A DNA stretch of 6,156 nt, from positions 1-6,156 of the forward strand of contig JAUWTR010000113.1 of assembly GCA_030614645.1 (NCBI GenBank). The letters are read 5' to 3'. Position 1 is the first letter of the stretch; each line of letters begins with the position of its first letter. A model generated the notes under the pieces. That model did no database searches. It was not told the origin of the DNA and was given only the letters and a program-made list of their open reading frames with translations. This DNA comes from Candidatus Aminicenantota bacterium (lineage in GTDB: Bacteria > Acidobacteriota > Aminicenantia > Aminicenantales > Aminicenantaceae). Of this stretch, positions 1-6,156 are shown piece by piece. The position numbers and the translations under genes are program-made.

Positions 1-2
1 CC

Positions 3-1886
3 CAGTCTGGTCAAAACTTAAAGGATATCCTCCAGCAGCTAACAACCTACAAGCAGGGCCAGAACGATAAAATAATTCTAAAATTCAATAATTATATTCG
101 CAAACACCGGAAATCTCCTGAGTCCCGAGCAGTTTGTGAGGAAGAGCTTCTTTTTTTTCTTGACTCAGATGCCACACTTGAGGCAAAGATGGAAGCCTGC
201 CGGCATTTACGGATAATCGGAAGCGAAAAATCTGTGCCAGAGCTGGAAAAGAAACTCCTTAAGAAAGAGACTACGGATATGGTCCGTTATGCTTTGGAAA
301 TGATTCCTGGTATTTCTGCTGAAAAAGCACTGCTTAATGCTCTTTCCAAAAGCCGAGGGGAAATAAGGCTCGGGATCATCTCTTCATTGGGTCAGCGGAA
401 GGTTGCAGATGCAGTAGCTCCTTTAGGAATGCTGATACATGGACCAGATGTCGAATCGGCCTTTGCTGCTGTAACAGCATTGGGATGGATAGCTACTCCT
501 GAAGCAGTTGAGGTTCTTATGGAAACTTTGAGTGCAGCCAAAGGAAATATTAAAGCTCAAACAGCTTCGTCCCTGCTAAAATGTGCGGAAAAAGTTCAGC
601 TGCAAGAGCATCCAAAAAAAGCTGTCGAAATCTATGACGCTCTTTTGTCTGCAGATATCCCGGCTTCATTACGCCGGGCTGCCGGGCGCGGCAAGATCTT
701 GACAGGCGGCGCTAAAGCCGGCCAGATGATCCTTGATATTCTAAAAAGCGGGGATAAAGAAATATATACTCCGGCTATTGGTATGATTAGCGATGATTTT
801 GACGATTCATCTCTTAAAGCTGTATGTGATATATTGCCTGAACTTCCGAAAGAAAATCAGGCCCAGTTATTAATGGTCCTGTCCCGGTTTCAGAGGCCAG
901 AAGTATTGTCAGTTGTAAAAGAGGCGGTTAAAAGTCAGGAAAAAAGAGTAAGGATTGCTGCTCTGGAAGCGCTTTGTAGTCTTGGGGATGCTTCTATGGT
1001 GAACTTTTTCTCCCTTTATGCTGCAGAATCTACAGGAGTTGAACAAAGTACTGCCCGGAACAGTTTATGGAATCTTAAAGGAGAGGGAGTAGATCAGGCC
1101 GTCCTGGCTGGGTTAGGAAAAAACTCAGATCCTCAACTTAGGAATGAACTTATCCGCTGTATTGAGGAGCGGCGGATTAAAGAGGGGCAACCTGTTTTAT
1201 TTGCCATAATCCGTGATGGAGAGCCTGAAAACCGCATCCAGGCTATGAAGGCGCTTAAAGTGCTTGCTGAGCTTTCCGATCTTTCCCGCCTCATAAACAT
1301 TATGCTTGAAGCAAAGAGTGAAAGGGAGCAAAACGAGATGACAGTCATAATAGCTGCTGTTGCCGGAAAAAATAGAGAGCCGCATAACCGGGGGGCTGCA
1401 GTGGTTGCGATGCTGCCTGAAGTCAAAGATGTAAGAGGCCGGGCCGCCTTATACCGAACTCTGGGAAAGATCGGTGATGACAGTACACTTACAGTCTTAC
1501 GCCAGGCTTTAGCAGAACAAAACGAGGATATCCAGGATGCTGCAATACGTGCCCTCGCAGAATGGCCCACCCTGACGGCAAGAGATGATGTATTCCGAAT
1601 CGCAAAAGTATCCGATAATCCAACCCATCAGGTACTTACATTAAGGGCTTATATACATATGATAGGAATGGAAGAGTTCCGCTTACCACAAGCGGCTGTC
1701 GAATCACTAAAAGCAGCGCTAAAAATAGCCCGGCGTTCGGAAGAGAAAAAAGCTGTACTGGGGATGCTGCCGAAATTTGCCTGCCGGGATGCACTTGAGC
1801 TGGCAGAATCTATGCTGGAAGATAAAGATGTAATGTCTGAGGCCCAGGCGGCAGTAGATAAGATAAAAGTAAGACTAAAAAAATAA
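3..1886 (+). CDS. HEAT-repeat protein, 5'-partial (runs off left edge)
   Basis: This is an alpha-solenoid protein built of HEAT/PBS-lyase-like repeats, a fold that usually serves as a binding scaffold; no enzymatic residues are evident. The frame has no stop from base 3 to the TAA at 1884-1886, giving 627 visible residues. The first ATG (189) lies inside what looks like a conserved block (DSDATLEAKMEACRHL), has no ribosome binding site, and is therefore internal; the true start and any signal peptide lie upstream. Paired amphipathic helices recur about every 30-40 residues, for example VRIAALEALCSLGD (953-994) and GRAALYRTLGKIGDDS (1437-1484). The C-terminal stretch from about 1731 (RRSEEKKAVLGML) resembles the tail I recall from planctomycete-type HEAT proteins. 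No CxxCH motif is present. It sits 21 bases before the oxidoreductase gene, probably in one operon. I am confident of the fold; function, partner and cell location are unknown. Confidence 0.88.
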   Translation, partial: QSGQNLKDILQQLTTYKQGQNDKIILKFNNYIRKHRKSPESRAVCEEELLFFLDSDATLEAKMEACRHLRIIGSEKSVPELEKKLLKKETTDMVRYALEMIPGISAEKALLNALSKSRGEIRLGIISSLGQRKVADAVAPLGMLIHGPDVESAFAAVTALGWIATPEAVEVLMETLSAAKGNIKAQTASSLLKCAEKVQLQEHPKKAVEIYDALLSADIPASLRRAAGRGKILTGGAKAGQMILDILKSGDKEIYTPAIGMISDDFDDSSLKAVCDILPELPKENQAQLLMVLSRFQRPEVLSVVKEAVKSQEKRVRIAALEALCSLGDASMVNFFSLYAAESTGVEQSTARNSLWNLKGEGVDQAVLAGLGKNSDPQLRNELIRCIEERRIKEGQPVLFAIIRDGEPENRIQAMKALKVLAELSDLSRLINIMLEAKSEREQNEMTVIIAAVAGKNREPHNRGAAVVAMLPEVKDVRGRAALYRTLGKIGDDSTLTVLRQALAEQNEDIQDAAIRALAEWPTLTARDDVFRIAKVSDNPTHQVLTLRAYIHMIGMEEFRLPQAAVESLKAALKIARRSEEKKAVLGMLPKFACRDALELAESMLEDKDVMSEAQAAVDKIKVRLKK

Positions 1887-1907
1887 ATCAAGAAGGGAGA
1901 TATTTTT

Positions 1908-3074
1908 ATGATAGAAGGAGTTCAATCAGGTTCTAAAACTCCCCATCTAAGGTATGCCATGGTAGGCGGGGGACAAGGTGCATTCATCGGGGATGTGCAT
2001 AGAAAAGCCATTGCTATGGATGGCGGGGCAAAGCTGGTTGCAGGCTGTTTTTCCCAGGATTTTGAAAACACCTTAGCAACCGGAGAAATGCTGGGCTTGA
2101 GCAAAGAAAGGCTGTACTGTACTTATCAGGAGATGATAGAGGCGGAAAGAAACCGTAATGATGGAGCTGATTTTATTATTATTGCCACCCCCAATAATAC
2201 TCATTTTCCCATAACTAAGATGGCGCTTGAGCGTGGCTTTCATATCGTCTGCGACAAACCCCTTACTACAGACAGTATGGAAGCAGAAAAACTTGGCCGC
2301 TTGACTGTAGAAAAAGACAGGCTCTTTTGTGTGACCTATGCCTATACAGGTTATCCTGTTGCCAAACATATGCGGGCTATGGTAGCCAATGGAGACCTGG
2401 GGGATATACGTTTTGTTAATGCTGAATATCCCCAGGAGTGGTTGGCTACCCAGCTTGAAAAAACCGGACAGAAACAGTCTGCTTGGAGGACTGACCCAAA
2501 ACGGGCGGGAATATCCAATTGTGTTGGTGATATCGGAAGCCATATCGAAAATATGGTATCTTACATAACCGGTTTAAAGATTAGATCCCTCTGTGCAAGA
2601 CTGGATACGATTATAGAAGAACGGACCCTGGATGATAATGCTTCCATTATGCTTGAGTATGACAATGGAGCAAAAGGATTGTATTGGAGCTCCCAGATCG
2701 CCATTGGACATGATAATGGCTTCAGGGTTAGGATATTCGGCACAAAAGCCTCTTTGGAATGGTGTCAGGAAAAGCCTGATTACTTAAAAATCTCATACCT
2801 CAACAAGCCGACTGAAATCGTCTCGCGGGGGCGTGATGAATTTTATCCCCATGCACAGAAATACTCGCGCATCCCACCAGGTCATCCGGAAGGATATTTT
2901 GAGGCTTTTGCCAATCTCTATTCAACTTTTATCCCAGCCCTTGCCAAAAAAATATCCGGTGAAACATTATCTGAAGACGACCTTGATTTTCCTGGGGTAA
3001 AGGCCGTGATCCAAGGAGTAAAATATATTGAAAGGTGTGTTGAGAGTTCAAAAAAAGGAGCAGTTTGGATTTAA
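1908..3074 (+). CDS. Gfo/Idh/MocA-family NAD(P)-dependent oxidoreductase, cytoplasmic
   Basis: A 388-residue dehydrogenase of the glucose-fructose oxidoreductase/inositol dehydrogenase/MocA family, whose members oxidise or reduce a hydroxyl of a sugar, cyclitol or glycoside using NAD(P). The N-terminal Rossmann domain shows the glycine loop GGGQGAFIG (residues 20-28), then IIATPNNTH (91-99) and the catalytic-lysine motif CDKP (115-118, K117), a normal variant of EKP. The C-terminal half holds GDIGSH (207-212), giving the usual Asp208/His212 pair. There is no signal peptide, so it should act in the cytoplasm. The ATG start has GGGAG at 1895-1899, eight bases upstream; the next Met (residue 18) is too close to the glycine loop. 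The GGGQGAFIG-plus-GDIGSH version is one I recall next to TIM-barrel sugar isomerase genes, and one follows here after 16 bases. The acidic residue that often marks NAD preference after the second strand is not evident (AGCFSQ). Substrate unknown; 3-keto-glycoside or inositol-like chemistry is plausible. Confidence 0.93.
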   Translation: MIEGVQSGSKTPHLRYAMVGGGQGAFIGDVHRKAIAMDGGAKLVAGCFSQDFENTLATGEMLGLSKERLYCTYQEMIEAERNRNDGADFIIIATPNNTHFPITKMALERGFHIVCDKPLTTDSMEAEKLGRLTVEKDRLFCVTYAYTGYPVAKHMRAMVANGDLGDIRFVNAEYPQEWLATQLEKTGQKQSAWRTDPKRAGISNCVGDIGSHIENMVSYITGLKIRSLCARLDTIIEERTLDDNASIMLEYDNGAKGLYWSSQIAIGHDNGFRVRIFGTKASLEWCQEKPDYLKISYLNKPTEIVSRGRDEFYPHAQKYSRIPPGHPEGYFEAFANLYSTFIPALAKKISGETLSEDDLDFPGVKAVIQGVKYIERCVESSKKGAVWI

Positions 3075-3078
3075 ATTT

Positions 3079-3085
3079 AAGGAGG
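3079..3085 (+). promoter_or_regulatory. Ribosome binding site AAGGAGG fixing a TTG start
   Basis: A full consensus AAGGAGG lies in the 16-base gap after the first oxidoreductase stop, five bases before TTG at 3091. It is the best Shine-Dalgarno match in the window and is the main reason to start the isomerase gene at 3091 rather than at the in-frame TTG at 3028. Confidence 0.85.
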
Positions 3086-3090
3086 ATAAA

Positions 3091-4080
3091 TTGAGCAAAC
3101 CCATTACTATATTTACCGGACAATGGGCTGATCTGCCTTTTGAAGAGATCTGCCGGAAGGCAAGCAGCTGGGGCTATGATGGCTTGGAAATAGCCTGCTG
3201 GGGTGACCATATGGAGGTGCAAAAGGCTGCCCAGGACTCTGCATATGTGGAGAAGAAAAAAGAGATACTAAAAAAATATAACCTAAAATGCTGGGCTCTG
3301 GGTGCACATCTTGTTGGTCAATGTGTGGGAGACCGGTACGATGAAAGGCTGGATGGATTCGCTCCAGAGAGGGTCAAAGGAAAACCAGAAGAGCTGCGCG
3401 CCTGGGCAGTCGAAGAGATGAAAGCCACAGCTAGGGCTGCAAAAAACATGGGATGTTATGTAGTGACAGGTTTTATGGGTTCGCCTATCTGGAAATTTTG
3501 GTATTCTTTCCCTCCCACCAGTGAAGAGATGGTGGAAGCAGGCTTTGAAAAAATATATAAACTGTGGACTCCGATCTTTGATGAATTCGACCGCAGTGGT
3601 ATTAAATTCGGCCTTGAAGTACATCCTACAGAGATTGCTTTTGATTTTTATACTGCAAAACGGCTTCTGGAAAAATTCAAGAACCGTTCAACTCTGGGTT
3701 TAAACTTTGATCCCAGCCACCTGCTTTGGCAGGGTATGGAACCGCATTTGTTTATCCGGGAATTTAAAGACCGGATATATCATGTACACATGAAAGATGC
3801 AGCTGTTATCTTGGATGGGAAAGCCGGGATACTGGGCTCTCATCTTCCCTTTGGAGACCTGCGCAGAGGATGGAATTTCAGATCTCTGGGCCATGGGGAT
3901 GTCAATTTTGAAGAGATCATCAGGGAGCTGAATGATATCGCATATAAAGGTCCGCTTTCTGTTGAGTGGGAAGATAATGGTATGGACCGGGAGTTCGGAG
4001 CTCAGGAATCGGTTGAATATGTTAAGTCCCTTAATTTTTCTCCTTCAGATGTAGCGTTTGATAAAGACATGAAGGAATAA
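3091..4080 (+). CDS. Sugar phosphate isomerase/epimerase-like TIM-barrel protein (TTG start)
   Basis: A 329-residue protein of the xylose-isomerase-like TIM-barrel superfamily (AP endonuclease 2/IolE/tagatose-epimerase type), whose members bind a divalent metal and isomerise, epimerise, dehydrate or cleave sugars and cyclitols. It opens with SKPITIFTGQWADLP, typical of its subgroup. Likely metal ligands follow the family order of strands 5 to 8: E176 (GLEVHPTE), D207 (NFDPSH), H233 (HVHMKD) and E292 (SVEWED). The stretch between the last two (59 residues) is longer than the roughly 35 in tagatose epimerases and contains GILGSH and RRGW. The TTG start at 3091 is chosen because of AAGGAGG five bases upstream; a TTG at 3028 would add 21 residues that merely overlap the preceding gene. 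There is no signal peptide, so it is cytoplasmic and probably acts on the product of the adjacent oxidoreductase. The exact reaction is unknown; the 'sugar phosphate' name is conventional, not evidence of a phosphorylated substrate. Confidence 0.92.
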   Translation: MSKPITIFTGQWADLPFEEICRKASSWGYDGLEIACWGDHMEVQKAAQDSAYVEKKKEILKKYNLKCWALGAHLVGQCVGDRYDERLDGFAPERVKGKPEELRAWAVEEMKATARAAKNMGCYVVTGFMGSPIWKFWYSFPPTSEEMVEAGFEKIYKLWTPIFDEFDRSGIKFGLEVHPTEIAFDFYTAKRLLEKFKNRSTLGLNFDPSHLLWQGMEPHLFIREFKDRIYHVHMKDAAVILDGKAGILGSHLPFGDLRRGWNFRSLGHGDVNFEEIIRELNDIAYKGPLSVEWEDNGMDREFGAQESVEYVKSLNFSPSDVAFDKDMKE

Positions 4081-4206
4081 ACAGAGAGACTTTCCCTTTG
4101 CTGGACATAATGCCCCATATTGAAGTAAAATTTCTTATTATAACTAGGATTACTCATGTAAAATGTTGATTATAAAGTGTAAAGTCTATGAAAGGGAAGG
4201 ATAAAA
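4081..4206 (+). promoter_or_regulatory. AT-rich intergenic region with imperfect direct repeat; possible promoter/operator
   Basis: This 126-base gap is the only non-coding stretch over 25 bases. It contains a two-copy imperfect repeat: GTAAAAT at 4125-4131 and 4158-4164, each followed after four or five bases by ATTATAA (4137-4143 and 4169-4175), a period of 32-33 bases. The ATTATAA boxes could serve as -10-like elements. A possible -35, TTGAAG at 4120-4125, is not well spaced to either box, so no sigma-70 promoter is convincing. No GC-rich hairpin with a U tract is present, so readthrough from the upstream genes is possible. The region ends in a purine-rich ribosome binding site, AAGGGAAGG at 4192-4200, six bases before the ATG. 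A promoter or operator here is an inference from gap size and the repeat. Confidence 0.4.
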
Positions 4207-5583
4207 ATGTCTGATAAAACTAATAATATCAAAAAGAGAAAGAAGCTATCCCGCCGGGATTTTTTAAGATCATCAGCCTCAGCCGGGCTGGGTGTGGCCC
4301 TGACAGGGAGGACTTTATCTGGAGCGTCTTTTAGCCAAAAAAAAGAGAATGCAGCAAAAGCCGGAGATCTTAATATTGCTTTTATCGGAGTAGGAGCACA
4401 GGGCCGGGTCCTTATTGAATCATGCCTGCGGCTTCAGGGTATTAGGATTACTGCCCTGTGTGATATCTGGAATTACAGCCAGCGCTACGGCAGCCGGTAT
4501 CTTAAAAAATATGGACATATCGTCAATATGTACGAAGACTACCGGGAACTGTTGGCTAAAGAGAAAGCCCTGGATGCCGTTGTTGTTGCTACTCCTGACT
4601 GGATGCATGCTGAACATGCCAATGCTTGTATGGAAGCGGGCCTCCACGTCTACTGCGAAAAAGAGATGTCAAACTCTCTGGCAAAAGCGAAGACTATGGT
4701 AAAGACAGCAAAACGCACCGGGAAACTGCTGCAGATCGGACACCAGCGCCGCAGCAACCCCAGATATATCCATGCTATAGACCGCTTATTGGGGGAGAAA
4801 AAGCTTTTAGGCCGGGTTTCTCAGGCTTATGCCCAATGGAACAGAGCTAAGGGAGATATGCTTGGCTGGCCGAAAAACTATACTATATCGCAGAGCAAGC
4901 TGGAAAAATTCGGATACCGTTCAATGATAGAGTTTCGCAACTGGCGCTGGTTTAAAAAGTATGGAGGAGGGCCGGTCGTTGACCTAGGCTCACACCAGAT
5001 AGACCTTTTTCCCTGGGTTTTTGGAGTAAATCCCAGTACTGTAATAGCCAGCGGAGGACTGGATTATTATAAAAACCGGGAATGGTTTGACAATGTGATG
5101 GCCATATTTGAATTCGATACCCCCGAGGGAAAGGCACGTGCTTTTTACCAAGTCCAGACTGCCACCAAGCATGGGGGTTTTTATGAGACATTTATGGGAG
5201 AGAACGGTTCGATAGTTACATCTGAAGTGCCTCAGAAAGGCAATTGGGCTATGCGGGAGGCGCACGCACCGGAATGGGATTCTTTGGTAAAGGAAGGTTT
5301 GCTTAAATCAGAGACGTCTCCCATTCAAAAAGTCGATACCAAAAATATCTTCCTTGATGTCCGGGTCACAGAAGAAGCCGGACGCTGGCCTTTTCCGGTT
5401 GAACTAGCTAAGCCTGCACACCAGCCTCATCTGGAAAACTTTTTTTCTGCTGTAAGAAATGGTGTTCCCTTAAATTGCCCGGCAGAAATCGGATATGAAT
5501 CTGCAGTGGCAGTGCATAAAGTAAATGAAGCAGTAAGATTAAAGCGCTTATTAAAATTCAGCCCGGAGCAGTTCAAAGCATGA
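4207..5583 (+). CDS. Tat-exported Gfo/Idh/MocA-family oxidoreductase
   Basis: A 458-residue Gfo/Idh/MocA-type oxidoreductase with a twin-arginine signal: a basic N-terminus, SRRDFL at residues 15-20, then a weakly hydrophobic stretch to about residue 40 (possible cleavage after SGA). It should be exported folded, with its nicotinamide cofactor bound, as is known for Zymomonas glucose-fructose oxidoreductase. The Rossmann loop is GVGAQG (61-66), with D86 after the second strand favouring NAD. VVATPDWMH (126-134) precedes CEKEM (150-154), in which the usual Pro after the catalytic Lys (K152) is replaced by Glu. GHQRRSNPRY (178-187) and VDLGSHQID (258-266) supply the expected Asp259 and His263. 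The length fits the Tat-bearing members. The start is supported by AAGGGAAGG six bases upstream. It shares little with the first oxidoreductase beyond family motifs, so it is not a recent duplicate. Its stop overlaps the cytochrome start (ATGA), implying coupled expression. Substrate is unknown; a glycoside or sugar outside the cytoplasm is likely. Confidence 0.93.
   Translation: MSDKTNNIKKRKKLSRRDFLRSSASAGLGVALTGRTLSGASFSQKKENAAKAGDLNIAFIGVGAQGRVLIESCLRLQGIRITALCDIWNYSQRYGSRYLKKYGHIVNMYEDYRELLAKEKALDAVVVATPDWMHAEHANACMEAGLHVYCEKEMSNSLAKAKTMVKTAKRTGKLLQIGHQRRSNPRYIHAIDRLLGEKKLLGRVSQAYAQWNRAKGDMLGWPKNYTISQSKLEKFGYRSMIEFRNWRWFKKYGGGPVVDLGSHQIDLFPWVFGVNPSTVIASGGLDYYKNREWFDNVMAIFEFDTPEGKARAFYQVQTATKHGGFYETFMGENGSIVTSEVPQKGNWAMREAHAPEWDSLVKEGLLKSETSPIQKVDTKNIFLDVRVTEEAGRWPFPVELAKPAHQPHLENFFSAVRNGVPLNCPAEIGYESAVAVHKVNEAVRLKRLLKFSPEQFKA
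5565..5568 (+). promoter_or_regulatory. Ribosome binding site for the cytochrome gene, inside the preceding gene
   Basis: GGAG near the end of the exported oxidoreductase gene lies 11 bases before the ATG at 5580. The spacing is slightly long, but with the ATGA overlap it supports translational coupling and this choice of start. Confidence 0.55.
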
Positions 5584-6156
5584 AGCCTGATAAAATTATT
5601 ATTTTTTTTATTATAATAGGGATAGGAATTTCCGGATTCTTGGGGGCGGATTATATTCAGACAAAAAAAGACTGGGATGGAAACCGGACAAGCCCGGTCC
5701 ATATAATTCCTTTAAAAGATGAACTTGATGAGCAGATAATCCCTACTGAATCCTATCCCTTGCCTTATTCTACGCGTTTTTCCTGTGCTCCCTGCCATGA
5801 TTATGAAGATATCAGGCAGGGCCTGCATTTTAATTCGGTTTCCGCTGACCAACCAGGCCGTCCCGGAGAGCCTTGGATCTGGATGGACCCCAAAACTGGA
5901 ACTGTACTCCCTGTTTCTTACCGTAAATGGCAGGGTGTTTGGAATCCCCAAGACCTGGGCCTTAGCTTTTGGGATTTCACTCTTCTTTTTGGCCGGCATA
6001 TGACAGGGGGAAGTGTGACTGAACCAGATTTTGAGAATATAAGCCCTGAGTCCCGCTGGGACGTATCAGGAAAGCTTGAGATAAACTGTATGGGTTGCCA
6101 CAGTGTTTCAAGGCTGCAGAGTCACAGCGAATGGGCTGTACAAGTACTGCGCCAGA
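5580..6156 (+). CDS. Multiheme c-type cytochrome, 3'-partial (runs off right edge)
   Basis: The frame opens at ATG 5580, overlapping the previous stop as ATGA, and stays open to the window end, giving 192 visible residues. The N-terminus has Lys2/Lys5, a hydrophobic core from about residue 6 to 22 rich in Ile, Phe and Gly, and a plausible cleavage site after LGA (21-23), so the protein is exported by Sec or anchored by an uncleaved helix. Two heme c attachment motifs are visible: CAPCH (69-73, bases 5784-5798) and CMGCH (170-174, bases 6087-6101). Between them lies a Trp-rich region (PWIW, KWQGVW, FWDF) with histidines at 83 and 140 that could act as distal heme ligands. The heme spacing of about 100 residues is sparse, unlike compact multiheme electron wires, and more motifs may lie beyond the edge. 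It is an extracytoplasmic electron carrier or redox enzyme subunit; an electron-transfer role for the coupled oxidoreductase is inference. No named family is recognised with certainty. Confidence 0.87.
   Translation, partial: MKPDKIIIFFIIIGIGISGFLGADYIQTKKDWDGNRTSPVHIIPLKDELDEQIIPTESYPLPYSTRFSCAPCHDYEDIRQGLHFNSVSADQPGRPGEPWIWMDPKTGTVLPVSYRKWQGVWNPQDLGLSFWDFTLLFGRHMTGGSVTEPDFENISPESRWDVSGKLEINCMGCHSVSRLQSHSEWAVQVLRQ

Noticed and set aside
151..158. Run of eight T in the HEAT gene (a similar run occurs at 5602-5609 in the cytochrome signal region), considered as phase-variable tracts
   Set aside because: The frames are intact, the runs encode ordinary Phe/Leu/Ile residues, and eight bases in an AT-leaning genome is not strong evidence of phase variation.
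1133..1570. 145-codon minus-strand open frame within the HEAT gene
   Set aside because: Ser/Arg-rich composition typical of an antisense shadow; the plus strand encodes continuous HEAT repeats.
2073..2543. 156-codon open frame on the minus strand within the first oxidoreductase gene
   Set aside because: It lies entirely opposite a well-supported coding gene, shows no recognisable domain and has no clear ribosome binding site.
3050..3060. Run of seven A followed by GGAG near the end of the first oxidoreductase, resembling a slippery frameshift site or second ribosome binding site
   Set aside because: A -1 slip would lead to a stop at 3092-3094 and does not enter the downstream gene frame; GGAG here is too far from TTG 3091 and a perfect site lies closer.
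4081..4206. Rho-independent terminator after the TIM-barrel gene
   Set aside because: No stable GC-rich stem followed by a T tract could be found in the gap.
5785..6003. 72-codon plus-strand frame near the right edge
   Set aside because: It is out of frame with the cytochrome, whose signal-like N-terminus and two CxxCH motifs support the frame starting at 5580.

Overview
The window carries one strand of tightly packed genes, all on the plus strand. They are a HEAT-repeat protein (open at the left edge), a cytoplasmic Gfo/Idh/MocA-type oxidoreductase, a xylose-isomerase-like TIM-barrel isomerase/epimerase, a second Gfo/Idh/MocA oxidoreductase with a twin-arginine export signal, and a multiheme c-type cytochrome (open at the right edge). 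Base composition is moderate, with frequent AGA/ATA codons and good Shine-Dalgarno sites. I recognise the HEAT protein, the Tat-exported oxidoreductase with a C-E-K-E-M motif and the W-rich cytochrome as gene types common in the PVC group (Planctomycetes/Phycisphaerae, Lentisphaerae, Kiritimatiellae) and related environmental lineages. That assignment rests on recall of protein style, not on a search.

Layout: 3-1886 is the HEAT protein, whose frame is open to the left edge, so the Met at 189 is internal. A 21-base gap with a strong ribosome binding site leads to the first oxidoreductase (1908-3074). After 16 bases, mostly an AAGGAGG site, the TIM-barrel gene starts at a TTG at 3091 and ends at 4080. 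The only real intergenic gap, 4081-4206, is AT-rich and holds an imperfect direct repeat with a period of about 33 bases, but no clear terminator. The exported oxidoreductase (4207-5583) overlaps the cytochrome gene (5580 to the right edge) through an ATGA stop/start junction, so the two are probably translationally coupled.

How the genes may work together (inference): Gfo/Idh/MocA dehydrogenases and TIM-barrel partners recur in pathways that oxidise a sugar or cyclitol and then rearrange or cleave it (inositol catabolism, 3-keto-glycoside and C-glycoside breakdown). The cytoplasmic pair looks like such a module. The Tat-exported oxidoreductase coupled to a multiheme cytochrome suggests a second sugar-modifying step outside the cytoplasm, possibly with electrons passed to hemes. 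The substrate cannot be read from the sequence. No RNA genes, mobile elements or CRISPR arrays were seen.
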